Both the position numbers and the translations under genes were made by a program. The notes under the pieces are model-generated. The model was not told where the DNA came from, made no database searches, and saw nothing but the letters and a program-made list of their open reading frames with translations. From positions 1-19,708 of the forward strand of contig JAQGIN010000545.1 in assembly GCA_028291125.1 (NCBI GenBank): a stretch of 19,708 nucleotides of DNA, read 5' to 3'. Below are positions 6,828 through 14,926 of this stretch, in pieces. This DNA is from Caulobacter sp. (GTDB lineage Bacteria; Pseudomonadota; Alphaproteobacteria; Caulobacterales; Caulobacteraceae). Position 1 is the stretch's first letter. Each line of letters opens with the position of its first letter.

Positions 6828-7988
6828 CTATCGCCGCTTCGGCGGCGCGGACAGCTCCGACGCGGCCAGCAGGAAAGCGCCGACGCCGTAGAGCTGGGTG
6901 TCCGCATAGGCCACCTGATCGGGGGCGTAGCCGACCTGCTGCACCCAGCCCAGCTTGCCGTCCGGATGCACGGCGGCGGCCAGGGCCGCCCAGCCGCGGT
7001 CGACGGCCGGGCGATAGGTCGCGTTGTCCAGCAGGCCGCTGTTGAGGCCGTAGGCCAGGCCATAGACGAAGAAGCCCGTGCCGCTGGTCTCCGGCGGCGA
7101 ATGCTCGGGGGCCAGCAAGGATGCCGGCCAGTAGCCGTCGGCCTTCTGCAGCGTCACCAGCTTGGCCGACATCTGCCTGAACATCGCCACATAGCGCGGC
7201 CGCGACGGGTGGTCGGCCGGCAGCGATTTGAGGATATTGACCAGGCCGCCATAGACCCAGCCGTTGCCGCGGCTCCAGAAGATCTTGCGACCCTGGGCGT
7301 CGCGGCGCTCGAAGAACCGGCTGTCGCGGTAGAACAGGTGGTCGGCCGGGTCGTACAGATAGTCGGTGGCGGCCCAGAATTCGCGGTCGCCATAGGCGGC
7401 GTAGCGCGGATCGCCGGTGGCCCGGCTCAGGCCGGTCCAGGTGGCCGGGGCCATGAACAGGGCGTCGCTCCAGCACCAGCGGGTCTGGCAGGCGGGCTCG
7501 CCGCCGCCGGGCAGGTCGGCGAAGGCCAGGTCGGCATGGGGCGGGTTGGCGAGGATGGCGTCGAAGCGGGCCTTCAGCGGGGCGATGGTCGCCGGGTCGC
7601 GGGTCCTGCCATCGGCCCACAGCCAGGTCTGGCCGATGACGTGGTCGTCGGCGTGCATCGGCCGGTCGCCCAGCCGCCAGGCCTGGGCGCGGCCATGGTC
7701 GAGGATGGCCTGGGCGTAGCGCGGCTCGCCGGTGCGGTCGGCGAAGGCGGTCAGCCCCAGGAAGAACGCCCCTTGGATCCAGCCGCGCGGCTTGGCGGTG
7801 TTGTCCTTGAACGTGCCGACATAGTCGAAGCCGCCCATATGGGCCAATTGCCAGTCGGCGACCTGGCGGGCCAGGGGCAGGACCTCGGCGGCGCGGGCCG
7901 GCGGGGCGGCGGCCGGGGCGGGGGCGGCGATCGCGCCGCCGCCGGCCAGCAGCGTGGCCGCCATCGCAAGAATCAAGCTGGCGCGCAT
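6828..7988 (-). CDS. Secreted GH88/GH105-family unsaturated uronyl hydrolase
   Basis: This 386-residue protein has a signal peptide (about residues 1-21, ending GGGAIA before APAP) and an (alpha/alpha)6 barrel of the GH88/GH105 type. Family signatures are ADDHVIGQTWLW at 113-124, RWCWSDALFMAP at 170-181 with the probable catalytic D175, and FWSRGNGWVYGG at 237-248. GH105 enzymes hydrate and remove the 4,5-unsaturated uronic acid that lyases leave at the non-reducing end of oligosaccharides. The location is periplasmic. ATG 7988 is chosen because it starts the signal peptide and is preceded by GGGGGACGA; longer upstream frames lack both. It is divergent from TonB receptor 1, with an operator-like site 59 nt upstream. 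The exact sugar specificity (glucuronyl or galacturonyl) is not readable. Confidence 0.88.
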   Translation of the reverse strand: MRASLILAMAATLLAGGGAIAAPAPAAAPPARAAEVLPLARQVADWQLAHMGGFDYVGTFKDNTAKPRGWIQGAFFLGLTAFADRTGEPRYAQAILDHGRAQAWRLGDRPMHADDHVIGQTWLWADGRTRDPATIAPLKARFDAILANPPHADLAFADLPGGGEPACQTRWCWSDALFMAPATWTGLSRATGDPRYAAYGDREFWAATDYLYDPADHLFYRDSRFFERRDAQGRKIFWSRGNGWVYGGLVNILKSLPADHPSRPRYVAMFRQMSAKLVTLQKADGYWPASLLAPEHSPPETSGTGFFVYGLAYGLNSGLLDNATYRPAVDRGWAALAAAVHPDGKLGWVQQVGYAPDQVAYADTQLYGVGAFLLAASELSAPPKRR

Positions 7989-8046
7989 GGTTCGTCCCCC
8001 GGATGCGTGGTTTCCACGTCGCCGCACCCTCGCGAGGCGGCGGGGA

Positions 8047-8059
8047 CTGGTCAAGCCAG
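8047..8059. promoter_or_regulatory. Candidate GntR/FCD operator, site D (hydrolase promoter)
   Basis: CTGGTCAAGCCAG has symmetric outer CTGG/CCAG and differs by one base from the TGGTCAGGCCA core found at three other promoters in this locus. It lies 59 nt upstream of the GH88/GH105 start on its template side. Read on the minus strand it contains TTGACC, so it may overlap a -35 element. Confidence 0.55.
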
Positions 8060-8136
8060 CACGACGGGAAATCACCGCGTGGCCGCTCGGGTTTGATCGG
8101 GCCGCGATTTCGGAGGTGTAGCGTCCAGGCCACATA

Positions 8137-8149
8137 ATGACACCGGTGG
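8137..8149. promoter_or_regulatory. CACCGGTG palindrome upstream of TonB receptor 1
   Basis: ATGACACCGGTGG includes the perfect 8-bp palindrome CACCGGTG and lies 5 nt upstream of operator site A. The identical 13-mer lies 4 nt upstream of the matching operator at TonB receptor 2 and is absent from the manD intergenic region. It resembles the CG-centred palindromes of LacI-family regulators. Which protein binds is unknown. Confidence 0.45.
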
Positions 8150-8153
8150 ACAT

Positions 8154-8166
8154 TTGGTCAGGCCAG
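8154..8166. promoter_or_regulatory. Candidate GntR/FCD operator, site A (TonB receptor 1)
   Basis: TTGGTCAGGCCAG carries the exact 11-mer TGGTCAGGCCA (8155-8165), also present at sites B and C. It ends 90 nt before the ATG of TonB receptor 1. A partial match ending GGCCA (8122-8132) lies with its centre 33 nt upstream. Confidence 0.65.
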
Positions 8167-8255
8167 TTGGCTTGCGCGGCAGACCAATCGCAGTATGGTC
8201 GCCGCTGAAATCCAAACAGCCCGGGCCACGGGCGGATGTCCTAGGGGAGAAGACC

Positions 8256-11072
8256 ATGATCAACAACACCGACAGCCGCCGCGCGCGCCGTCTGGCGCTG
8301 ATGGCCTCCGCCGCCGCCCTGATGGCCTTCCCGGTCCTGGCGCAGGAAGCCGCCCCCGCCCCCGACTCGTCGGCCGTCGAGGCCGTCGTCGTCACCGGCA
8401 TCCGCGCCACCCAGCGCAGCTCGGCCGAGACCAAGCGCACCTCCGCCGTCGTCGTCGACGCTATCGTCAATGACGAGATCGGGGCCCTGCCGGACCAGTC
8501 GGTCGGCGAGACCCTCGAGCGCATCACCGGCGTCGCCGCCGACCGCTTCAAGGGCAGCGCCAGCGAGATCTCGGTGCGGGGCCTGGGCCCGTTCCTTGGC
8601 TTCTCCACCCTCAACGGCCGCGAAGTGTCGAGCGGCGGCGGCGACCGCACCGTGTCGTTCCAGCAGTTCCCGTCCGAGCTGGTCAACGGCGTGCTGGTCT
8701 ACAAGACCCAGTCGGCCGACTTCGTCGAGGGCGGGGTCTCCGGCTCGATCGAGCTGCGCACCCTGCGGCCGCTGGACTATGGCAAGCGCCGCTTCCAGCT
8801 CGACCTGCGCGGCGTCTACAACCCCTATGACGACCGCGTCTCCGGCCGCGACGGCCAGGGCTTCCGCGGCTCGGCCTCCTATATCGACCAGTTCGAGACC
8901 GCCATCGGCGATATCGGCGTGTCGATGGGCTATTCGCACACCGACAGCTCGCAGCCGGAGGACTTCTACACCGGCAGCTCCAGCTTCCAGCCCTGCAACA
9001 CCGTCAACACCACCCCCACCGCCGTGGCCGGCGGCGGGGCGGCGACCAATTGCAGCTACAGCGCCGCCTCGACCAATCCGGTCTATTTCGTCTCCAACGG
9101 CTACACGTTCCGGCAGCTGAAGACCGACGACAACCGCGACGCCTTCATGGGCTCGCTGCAGTGGAAGCCGAACGCCGACTGGAACGTCAATCTCGACCTG
9201 CAGCTGTCGTCGCGCACCTCGGTCGAGAATCGCCATGACCTGACCCTGGCCGAGGGCCGCCGCGGTATCGCCCCCATCCAGATCGCCGCCAACGGCGCCC
9301 TGCGGCGCTTCCAGGGCAACAGCACGCTGGAGAACGTCGCCACCTACCGCCAGCGCGACGAGAACTATACCGGCGGCGGCCTGGCCGTGGAGCGCAAGGG
9401 CGACCGGTTGACCGTGTCGATGGACGCCTCCTATTCCAAGACTCACCGCAACCAGGTCGACCGCTCGGCCCGCCTGCGCAGCAACACCCTGTTCGGGGCC
9501 GGCGGCCGCGTCGCCTACACCTTCGACCAGACCACCGACATCCCCAGCATCACCTTCGCCACCCCGATCAATCTCGACGATCCCAACGCCTACACCACCA
9601 ACGGCTACGCCCGCCGGCAGATGGAGGACCGCACCGACGAGATCTCGGCGATCCGCTTCGACGGGACCTACCGCTTCGACGGCTTCATCGAGTCGGTGAA
9701 GGGCGGGGTGCGCTATTCCGACCACCACCGCGTCGCCGACCTCGACAACAACAACAATATCGACCCGCTGCCGACCGCGACCGGCGCGGCCCTGATGGCG
9801 GCCGGCAACGCCAACTGCCGCACCGGCTTTCAGCAGAGCGACTGGGGCAAGGGCAGCGGCAGCAACATCACCTCGTGGGCGACCTTCGACGCCCGCTGCC
9901 TGTACGCCACCTTCGCCGGCGCGGCCGACGCCGGCCCGCTGGCCGACAGCCGCAGCTCCAGCGACATCGACATGCGCGAGAAGATCGCCGCCGCCTATCT
10001 GATGGCCAATTTCCGCTCGGAACTGGCCGGCAAGCCGGTCAGCGGCAATTTCGGCGTCCGGGTGGTGCGGACCAAGGTCGATTCCAACGGCTTCCGCGGC
10101 GCCTACACCGCGGTCAACAGCGGCGGCGTCTTCGTGCTGCAGCCGATCGCCGGCACCTTCGATCCGGTCAATATCAAGAACGACTTCACCAACATCCTGC
10201 CCAGCGTGAACGTCAATATCGACCTGCGCGACGACGTGAAGCTACGCTTGGCGGTGTCGAAGTCGCTGGCCCGTCCGAACATCGAGGACATGGGCGCCGG
10301 CCGCGACCTGATCGCCGACATCAACGGCACGACGGTGGAGGACGCCATCGCCGGCGCCTCGGGCGGCAATCCGCGCCTGGAGCCGCTGCAATCGTGGAAC
10401 AGCGACGTGTCGCTGGAATGGTACGCCACCCCCGACACCACGGTCTCGGCGGCGGTGTTCTACAAGCAACTGAAGGCGGGCATCGTCCCGGCCTATGACA
10501 GCGCGCTGATCGAGAGCGTCTCGATCGACGGCAGGACCTACCAGATCCCGGTCGCCCAGCAGACCAACAGCAAGCAGGAAAACTGGCTGGCCGGCCTGGA
10601 GCTGACCGCCCAGCACGCCTTCAGCTGGCTGCCGTCGCCGTTCGACGGCTTCGGCGTGGTCGGCTCCTACACCTATGCCGACTCCGACTTCGAATACGAG
10701 GATCCCTCGGCCGTCGTCCCGACCGCGCCGCTGCGCGACTTCACCGACCCGGCCAATGTCATCGGCCTGTCGAAATATTCCGGCAGCGCCACGCTCTATT
10801 GGGAGAAGTACGGGGCCTCGATCCGGGCGGTCTACAAGTACCGCGCCGGCTATTTCAAGCCGTCGGGCCTGACCGCCAACCGCTTCGTCGACGACAGCGG
10901 CTACATGGACGTCTCGGCCAGCTACGACCTCAACAAGCACGTGCAGCTGAAGTTCCAGGCCTCGAACATCCTTAGCGACCACCAGGTGATGTGGCGGCCG
11001 GTCGCGGGCAGCGTCGCCGAGAGCAGCTATTTCGGGCCCAGCTATCAGCTCGGCGTCCGCTTCCGCTACTAG
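8256..11072 (+). CDS. TonB-dependent receptor, Xanthomonas/Caulobacter carbohydrate type
   Basis: This 938-residue outer-membrane receptor has a signal peptide at 1-29 (FPVLA before QEAAPA), then a TonB-box-like segment EAVVVTG. The plug domain reads ALPDQSVGETLERITGVAAD and SVRGLGPFLGFSTLNGREVS, followed by a long beta barrel ending SYQLGVRFRY with a C-terminal aromatic. The plug pattern is that of the Xanthomonas/Caulobacter-type receptors, many of which import plant or microbial oligosaccharides rather than siderophores. ATG 8256 is supported by AGGGGAGAAG just upstream. It is divergent from the GH88/GH105 gene, has operator site A and the CACCGGTG motif in its promoter, and precedes the alginate-lyase-superfamily gene across a strong terminator. 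Substrate is inferred from neighbours: oligouronides. Confidence 0.92.
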   Translation: MINNTDSRRARRLALMASAAALMAFPVLAQEAAPAPDSSAVEAVVVTGIRATQRSSAETKRTSAVVVDAIVNDEIGALPDQSVGETLERITGVAADRFKGSASEISVRGLGPFLGFSTLNGREVSSGGGDRTVSFQQFPSELVNGVLVYKTQSADFVEGGVSGSIELRTLRPLDYGKRRFQLDLRGVYNPYDDRVSGRDGQGFRGSASYIDQFETAIGDIGVSMGYSHTDSSQPEDFYTGSSSFQPCNTVNTTPTAVAGGGAATNCSYSAASTNPVYFVSNGYTFRQLKTDDNRDAFMGSLQWKPNADWNVNLDLQLSSRTSVENRHDLTLAEGRRGIAPIQIAANGALRRFQGNSTLENVATYRQRDENYTGGGLAVERKGDRLTVSMDASYSKTHRNQVDRSARLRSNTLFGAGGRVAYTFDQTTDIPSITFATPINLDDPNAYTTNGYARRQMEDRTDEISAIRFDGTYRFDGFIESVKGGVRYSDHHRVADLDNNNNIDPLPTATGAALMAAGNANCRTGFQQSDWGKGSGSNITSWATFDARCLYATFAGAADAGPLADSRSSSDIDMREKIAAAYLMANFRSELAGKPVSGNFGVRVVRTKVDSNGFRGAYTAVNSGGVFVLQPIAGTFDPVNIKNDFTNILPSVNVNIDLRDDVKLRLAVSKSLARPNIEDMGAGRDLIADINGTTVEDAIAGASGGNPRLEPLQSWNSDVSLEWYATPDTTVSAAVFYKQLKAGIVPAYDSALIESVSIDGRTYQIPVAQQTNSKQENWLAGLELTAQHAFSWLPSPFDGFGVVGSYTYADSDFEYEDPSAVVPTAPLRDFTDPANVIGLSKYSGSATLYWEKYGASIRAVYKYRAGYFKPSGLTANRFVDDSGYMDVSASYDLNKHVQLKFQASNILSDHQVMWRPVAGSVAESSYFGPSYQLGVRFRY

Positions 11073-11080
11073 GTCCCCCT

Positions 11081-11114
11081 GTCCCGTCGCGCCGATGCGC
11101 GGCGGGACTTTTTT
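11081..11114 (+). terminator. Rho-independent terminator between TonB receptor 1 and lyase
   Basis: A 12-bp stem (GTCCCGTCGCGC with GCGCGGCGGGAC, one G-U pair) closes a CGAT loop and is followed by six T at 11109-11114. It lies 8 nt after the receptor stop and 19 nt before the lyase ATG at 11134. No separate promoter is obvious in that gap, so partial read-through may set receptor to enzyme stoichiometry. Confidence 0.88.
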
Positions 11115-11133
11115 CTCGAGCCCGAGGGCCCCG

Positions 11134-12426
11134 ATGAAGCGCGTGTCGATCTCCTGCCTGGCCCTGCTGACGGCGTTCGCCGCCGGCGCCGGCCAGGCCG
11201 CTCCGCCGGCCGCGGTCCCGGCCTATGCGCCGCCGGCCGGGGCGCCGGTCTGCCAGGGGGCCGACGGCTACGCCGCGGCGTTCGGCGGCCGCCGCACCTT
11301 CCGCTGGCGGCCCGACTGGCTGGCCAGCGTCAAGGCGCGACGGGGCGATCCTTCGGTGGCCCCGGCCTATAGGGCGATCCTGGCGCGGGCCGACGCCGCC
11401 CTGGCCGGCCCGACCTATACGGTGGTCGACAAGCTGAAGACCCCGCCCAGCGGCGACAAGCACGACTATATGAGCATCGGCCCCTATTGGTGGCCCGACC
11501 CCGCCAAGCCCGACGGCCTGCCGTATCTGCGCCGCGACGGAAAGATCAATCCCGAGCGCGACACCAACGCCTTCGACACCAGCGACCTGGACGCCATGAG
11601 CGGCGGCGTCGAGGCCCTGGCCCTGGCCTATTACTTCACCGACGACGCCCGCTACGCCGCCAAGGCGGCGGAGCTCTTGAAGGTGTGGTTCCTCGATCCC
11701 GCCACCCGCATGAACCCCAACGCCAACTTCGCCCAGGGCGTGCCGGGCTCGACACCCGGCCGGGCCGAGGGGGTGCTCGACACCTTCCGCCTGCTGCGGG
11801 TGGTGGAGTCGATCGGCCTGCTGGCCCCGTCCAAGGCGATCAGCGACGCCGACCAGCAGGGGCTGGAAAAGTGGTTCGGCGACTATGTGACCTGGATGGC
11901 CACCAGCCCGACCGGCCGCGAGGAGAAGGCCGCCGCCAACAATCACGGCCTCTGGTGGGACTATCAGGCCGCCGCCTTCGGCCTGTTCGCCGGCCTGGAC
12001 GACGTCGCTCGCGCCGTGGCCGCCAAGGCCGGGCCGGCGCGGATCGCCACCCAGGTCGAGCCGGACGGCAAGATGCCGCTGGAGCTCAAGCGCACCCGGG
12101 CCCTGCACTATACGGTGTTCGCCCTGCAGGCGGCGGCGGGGGTGGCTGAGCTGGGCCGCTGCGTCGGCCTGGACCTGTGGCGCTACCAGACCGCCGACGG
12201 CCGCGGCCTGCGCGCCGCCATCGACGTCGTCGCCCCCTATGCCGGGCGGGAGAAGGACTTCCCCTATCCCGAGCTGCGGCCGGAGGCGACCGAGGAGACG
12301 TTCGAACTGCTGTCCCTGGCCGCCTGGGCCTATGGCGACGCCGGCCTGGCGGCCAAGGCGGCGATCCTGGCCCCCGGCAACGCGGCCAGCGACGTCAATC
12401 TGGTGATCGCGCCGTATCGGCCCTGA
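11134..12426 (+). CDS. Secreted alginate-lyase-superfamily polysaccharide lyase
   Basis: This 430-residue protein has a signal peptide (about 1-23, GAGQA before APPAAV) followed by a helical toroid of the alginate lyase superfamily. Signature segments are YMSIGPYWWPDP near residue 110, FDTSDLDAMSGGVEALALAYY, MNPNANFAQGVPGSTPGR, and the catalytic-site NNHG (N269-N270-H271) followed by LWWDYQ. NNH supplies charge-neutralising and base residues in PL5-like lyases. Related lyases with this domain also cut glucuronate polymers, so alginate is not the only candidate substrate. Lyase action yields 4,5-unsaturated ends, which suits the GH88/GH105 enzyme. ATG 11134 starts the signal peptide and has GAGGG upstream; an earlier ATG at 11095 falls inside the terminator. 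The location is periplasmic. Confidence 0.85.
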   Translation: MKRVSISCLALLTAFAAGAGQAAPPAAVPAYAPPAGAPVCQGADGYAAAFGGRRTFRWRPDWLASVKARRGDPSVAPAYRAILARADAALAGPTYTVVDKLKTPPSGDKHDYMSIGPYWWPDPAKPDGLPYLRRDGKINPERDTNAFDTSDLDAMSGGVEALALAYYFTDDARYAAKAAELLKVWFLDPATRMNPNANFAQGVPGSTPGRAEGVLDTFRLLRVVESIGLLAPSKAISDADQQGLEKWFGDYVTWMATSPTGREEKAAANNHGLWWDYQAAAFGLFAGLDDVARAVAAKAGPARIATQVEPDGKMPLELKRTRALHYTVFALQAAAGVAELGRCVGLDLWRYQTADGRGLRAAIDVVAPYAGREKDFPYPELRPEATEETFELLSLAAWAYGDAGLAAKAAILAPGNAASDVNLVIAPYRP

Positions 12427-12493
12427 TCCCGATCTTCGCGGGCCCGGCGGGCGGCCTCCCGCCCGCGCCTTCCCCTCGAAGGGCCCCGTTGCT

Positions 12494-12530
12494 GGCGGCT
12501 GGAGTCCTCCCTCCAGCCGCCGTTTTTTTT
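12494..12530 (+). terminator. Rho-independent terminator of the lyase gene
   Basis: A perfect 11-bp stem (GGCGGCTGGAG with CTCCAGCCGCC) closes a 6-nt loop and is followed by eight T at 12523-12530. It lies 67 nt after the lyase stop. Confidence 0.92.
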
Positions 12531-12544
12531 GCATCCCCTAACAG

Positions 12545-12640
12545 CCATCATCCCCGCGAAAGCGGGGACCCAGGCGTTTTATCGTCGAGCGCCATGCACT
12601 TCAGAAAAAGCCTGGGTCCCCGCTTTCGCGGGGATGATGG
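12545..12640. repeat. Palindromic repeat pair, family C
   Basis: Perfect 31-bp inverted arms (12545-12575 and 12610-12640) are separated by a 34-nt spacer. Each arm holds a small hairpin CCCCGC-GAAA-GCGGGG preceded by TCAT and followed by ACCC. It lies between the convergent lyase and GntR genes. Arms of this type are common intergenic repeats in Caulobacter and sphingomonads. The TCATY, stem, loop, stem, RACCC layout is shared with family B. Confidence 0.9.
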
Positions 12641-12668
12641 AAAGTGGGTTGGACGGGGAGGCCGTCCC

Positions 12669-13430
12669 TCAGATCGCCGAGCGGCGGGCCAGTTCGTTGC
12701 GGCGGGCGGCGGCCTCGTTGCGGGCCCGCTGCATGGCGTCCATCTCGGTGGCGGTCAGCAGGTTGTCGATCACCCGGCCGAGATGCTCGCGCATGGCGTC
12801 GCGGGCGGCGCGGGGATCGTGGGCCTTCAGGCTGTCGAGGATCTCGCGGTGATCGTCGATCAGCGGCCGCACGCCCACCTGCCGGGCCCGGGCCAGCATC
12901 GCCTTGCACAGCGGCGACTTGTAGCGGAGGTCCCACAGGTTCTCGACGGTGGTGACGATGGCGGCGTTGCGGGTGGCTTGGGCGATGGCGACGTGGAAGC
13001 GGCGGTCGGCCAGGTCGCCGCTGACGTCGCGGTTATTCTCGTCGACCATCTCGGCCAGGATGGTCTCCAGCTCGGCCAGCTCGGCCTCGGTGATGGTGGT
13101 GGCGGCCAGGGCGCAGGACTCGCCCTCGAACAGCCGGCGGGCCTCGGTCAGCTCGAAGGCGCCGATGTCGAGCTCGGGGGCGGGGGTCTCGGCCGGCGGG
13201 GCCTGGGTGACATAGACGCCCGAACCGTGGCGGGCCTCGACCAGGCCGCGGATCTCCAGGGCGATCATCGCTTCGCGCACCGTCGGGCGGCTGACGCGGT
13301 AGTCCTCGGCCAGGTCGCGCTCGGACGGCAGCCGCTGGCCCGGCGTGTAGACGCCGTCGCGAATCGAGTCGGCGATCGCCGTGGCGACCTGTTGGTACAG
13401 TTTGCGGGTTTCCGCGGTCGAAGTGGTCAT
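12669..13430 (-). CDS. GntR-family regulator with FCD domain, probable uronate regulator
   Basis: This 253-residue protein has a GntR winged helix at about 10-75 (YTPGQRLPSERDLAEDYRVS, RPTVREAMIALEIRGLVEAR, HGSGVYV) and an all-helical FCD ligand domain at about 95-235. Metal or effector ligands of the FCD type are visible: D142 and H146 (ADRRFHVAIA), H194 (IDDHREIL) and H216 (AMREHL). FadR-type FCD regulators of uronate and sugar-acid pathways are usually repressors released by a pathway acid such as mannonate, glucuronate or KDG. The gene is divergent from manD, and a perfect operator-like site lies in the shared intergenic region, with related sites at three other promoters of the locus. 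ATG 13430 is the first start in frame; its ribosome site is weak. The effector is inference. Confidence 0.9.
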   Translation of the reverse strand: MTTSTAETRKLYQQVATAIADSIRDGVYTPGQRLPSERDLAEDYRVSRPTVREAMIALEIRGLVEARHGSGVYVTQAPPAETPAPELDIGAFELTEARRLFEGESCALAATTITEAELAELETILAEMVDENNRDVSGDLADRRFHVAIAQATRNAAIVTTVENLWDLRYKSPLCKAMLARARQVGVRPLIDDHREILDSLKAHDPRAARDAMREHLGRVIDNLLTATEMDAMQRARNEAAARRNELARRSAI

Positions 13431-13532
13431 GCGACTTGTCCCGCCCGGCGAACGGCGTCGGGCGAAGCCAGCCTAGATCAAGCCCCGCGCCGGCGCCACC
13501 GTCGGTTGGGGCTGGCGTTCGGCCCCCGGCCT

Positions 13533-13540
13533 GCTATAAA
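13533..13540 (+). promoter_or_regulatory. Candidate -10 element of manD
   Basis: GCTATAAA resembles the Caulobacter housekeeping -10 (GCTANAWC) and directly abuts operator site B, so a repressor bound there would block open-complex formation. No convincing -35 is seen at the usual spacing. Confidence 0.4.
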
Positions 13541-13553
13541 TTGGTCAGGCCAA
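13541..13553. promoter_or_regulatory. Candidate GntR/FCD operator, site B (manD / regulator intergenic)
   Basis: TTGGTCAGGCCAA is the most symmetric copy. With flanking bases it reads ATTGG-TCAGG-CCAAT. It lies 42 nt before the manD ATG and 111 nt from the divergent regulator start, immediately after a -10-like GCTATAAA. The arrangement fits repression of manD and autoregulation. Confidence 0.7.
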
Positions 13554-13594
13554 TAATATGAAACATCAATTCAAAATGTGGGAATAGGGCGCGC

Positions 13595-14806
13595 ATGCTC
13601 AAGATCCTCGACGCCAAGGTCGTCGTCACCTGCCCGGGGCGCAACTTCGTCACCCTGAAGATCACCACCGAAGACGGGATCTATGGCCTGGGCGACGCCA
13701 CGCTCAACGGCCGCGAACTGGCGGTGGTCAGCTATCTGCGCGACCATATGATCCCCTGCCTGGTCGGCCGCGACGCCCATCGGATCGAGGACATCTGGCA
13801 GTTCTTCTATCGCGGCTCCTATTGGCGCGGCGGGCCGGTGGCGATGAGCGCCCTGGCCGCCGTCGACATGGCGCTGTGGGACATCAAGGCCAAGGCCGCC
13901 GGCCTGCCGCTCTACCAGCTGCTGGGCGGGGCCTGCCGCGAGGGCGTCACCGTCTACGGCCACGCCAATGGCGAGACGATCGAGGAGACCATCGCCGAGG
14001 CCCGCAAGTACAAGGCCCTCGGCTACAAGGCCATCCGCCTGCAGAGCGGCGTGCCCGGCCTGCCCAGCACCTATGGCGTCTCGAAGGACAAGCTGTTCTA
14101 CGAGCCGGCCGACGGAGCTTTGCCGACCGAGAACGTCTGGTCGACGCCGAAGTACCTCAACAGCGCCCCGGCCCTGTTCGCCGCCGCGCGCGAGGCCCTG
14201 GGCTGGGACGTCCACCTGCTGCACGACGTCCACCACCGCCTGACCCCGATCGAGGCCGCGCGGCTGGGCAAGGACCTGGAGCCCTACCGGCTGTTCTGGC
14301 TGGAGGACGCGGTGCCGGCCGAGAACCAGGCCGGCTTCCGGCTGATCCGCCAGCACACCACCACCCCATTGGCGGTCGGCGAGATCTTCAGCGGCGTCTG
14401 GGACTGCAAGCAGCTGATCGAGGAGCAGCTGATCGACTATCTGCGGGCCACGGTGCTGCACGCCGGCGGCATCACCAATCTGCGCAAGATCGCCCATTTC
14501 GCCGACCTCAACCACGTCAAGACCGGCTGCCACGGGGCCACCGACCTGTCGCCGGTGACCATGGCCGCGGCCCTGCATTTCGACCTGTCGATCAGCAATT
14601 TCGGCCTGCAGGAATACATGCGCCACAGCCCCGAGACCGACGCGGTGTTCCCGCACGCCTACAGCTTCGCGGACGGCATGCTGCACCCCGGCGAGGCCCC
14701 CGGCCTGGGCGTCGAGCTGGACGAGGCTCTGGCCGCGAAATATCCATACAAGCGCGCCTATCTGCCGGTGAACCGGCTGGAGGACGGGACGATGTTCCAC
14801 TGGTGA
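13595..14806 (+). CDS. manD: D-mannonate dehydratase, ManD type (enolase superfamily)
   Basis: This 403-residue cytoplasmic enzyme converts D-mannonate to 2-keto-3-deoxy-D-gluconate. The ManD active-site set is complete: R148 (AIRLQSG) and Y160 (PSTYG) as the Tyr/Arg base pair, metal ligands D211 (LLHDVHHR), E237 (WLEDAVPAENQ) and E263 (VGEIF), with H213, H313 (TGCHGATD) and E340 (GLQEYM). Spacing matches the characterised Novosphingobium enzyme to within one residue at most of these positions, as I recall its numbering. Family members vary between efficient mannonate dehydratases and weak or promiscuous gluconate dehydratases. The genomic link to lyases and an FCD regulator favours the efficient class. 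The start follows operator site B by 42 nt. Repeat A3 and a T-tract hairpin follow. Partner enzymes (UxaC and UxuB type) are not in the window. Confidence 0.93.
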   Translation: MLKILDAKVVVTCPGRNFVTLKITTEDGIYGLGDATLNGRELAVVSYLRDHMIPCLVGRDAHRIEDIWQFFYRGSYWRGGPVAMSALAAVDMALWDIKAKAAGLPLYQLLGGACREGVTVYGHANGETIEETIAEARKYKALGYKAIRLQSGVPGLPSTYGVSKDKLFYEPADGALPTENVWSTPKYLNSAPALFAAAREALGWDVHLLHDVHHRLTPIEAARLGKDLEPYRLFWLEDAVPAENQAGFRLIRQHTTTPLAVGEIFSGVWDCKQLIEEQLIDYLRATVLHAGGITNLRKIAHFADLNHVKTGCHGATDLSPVTMAAALHFDLSISNFGLQEYMRHSPETDAVFPHAYSFADGMLHPGEAPGLGVELDEALAAKYPYKRAYLPVNRLEDGTMFHW

Positions 14807-14817
14807 GGCGGCGAAGA

Positions 14818-14903
14818 CCTCGTCCTTCGACAAGCTCAGGATGAGGTTTTCGACTGAACCGTCGCTGAAATAGCCCTCATCCCGAGCTTGTCGAAGGACG
14901 AGG
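14818..14903. repeat. Palindromic repeat pair, family A copy 3
   Basis: 29-bp arms at 14818-14846 and 14875-14903 match copies 1 and 2 with one change in the right arm (CATCCCGAG instead of CATCCTGAG). The spacer is 28 nt and differs from the others. The left unit is bracketed by CGAAGACCTC and GAGGTTTTCG (paired with one G-U), the right by GCCCTC and GAGGGC. It starts 11 nt after the manD stop. Confidence 0.9.
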
Positions 14904-14926
14904 GCGGGCCCACGGGCAGTCAGACC

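Noticed and set aside
11134..12426. Alginate-specific degradation pathway
   Set aside because: The lyase domain alone does not prove alginate, and the nearby ManD points to glucuronate-derived mannonate. No alginate-specific oligo-lyase or DEH reductase is in the window.
12177..13556. A 459-codon plus-strand frame spanning the lyase end, terminator, repeat C and the GntR gene
   Set aside because: It crosses a strong terminator and an inverted repeat and is antisense to the GntR regulator.
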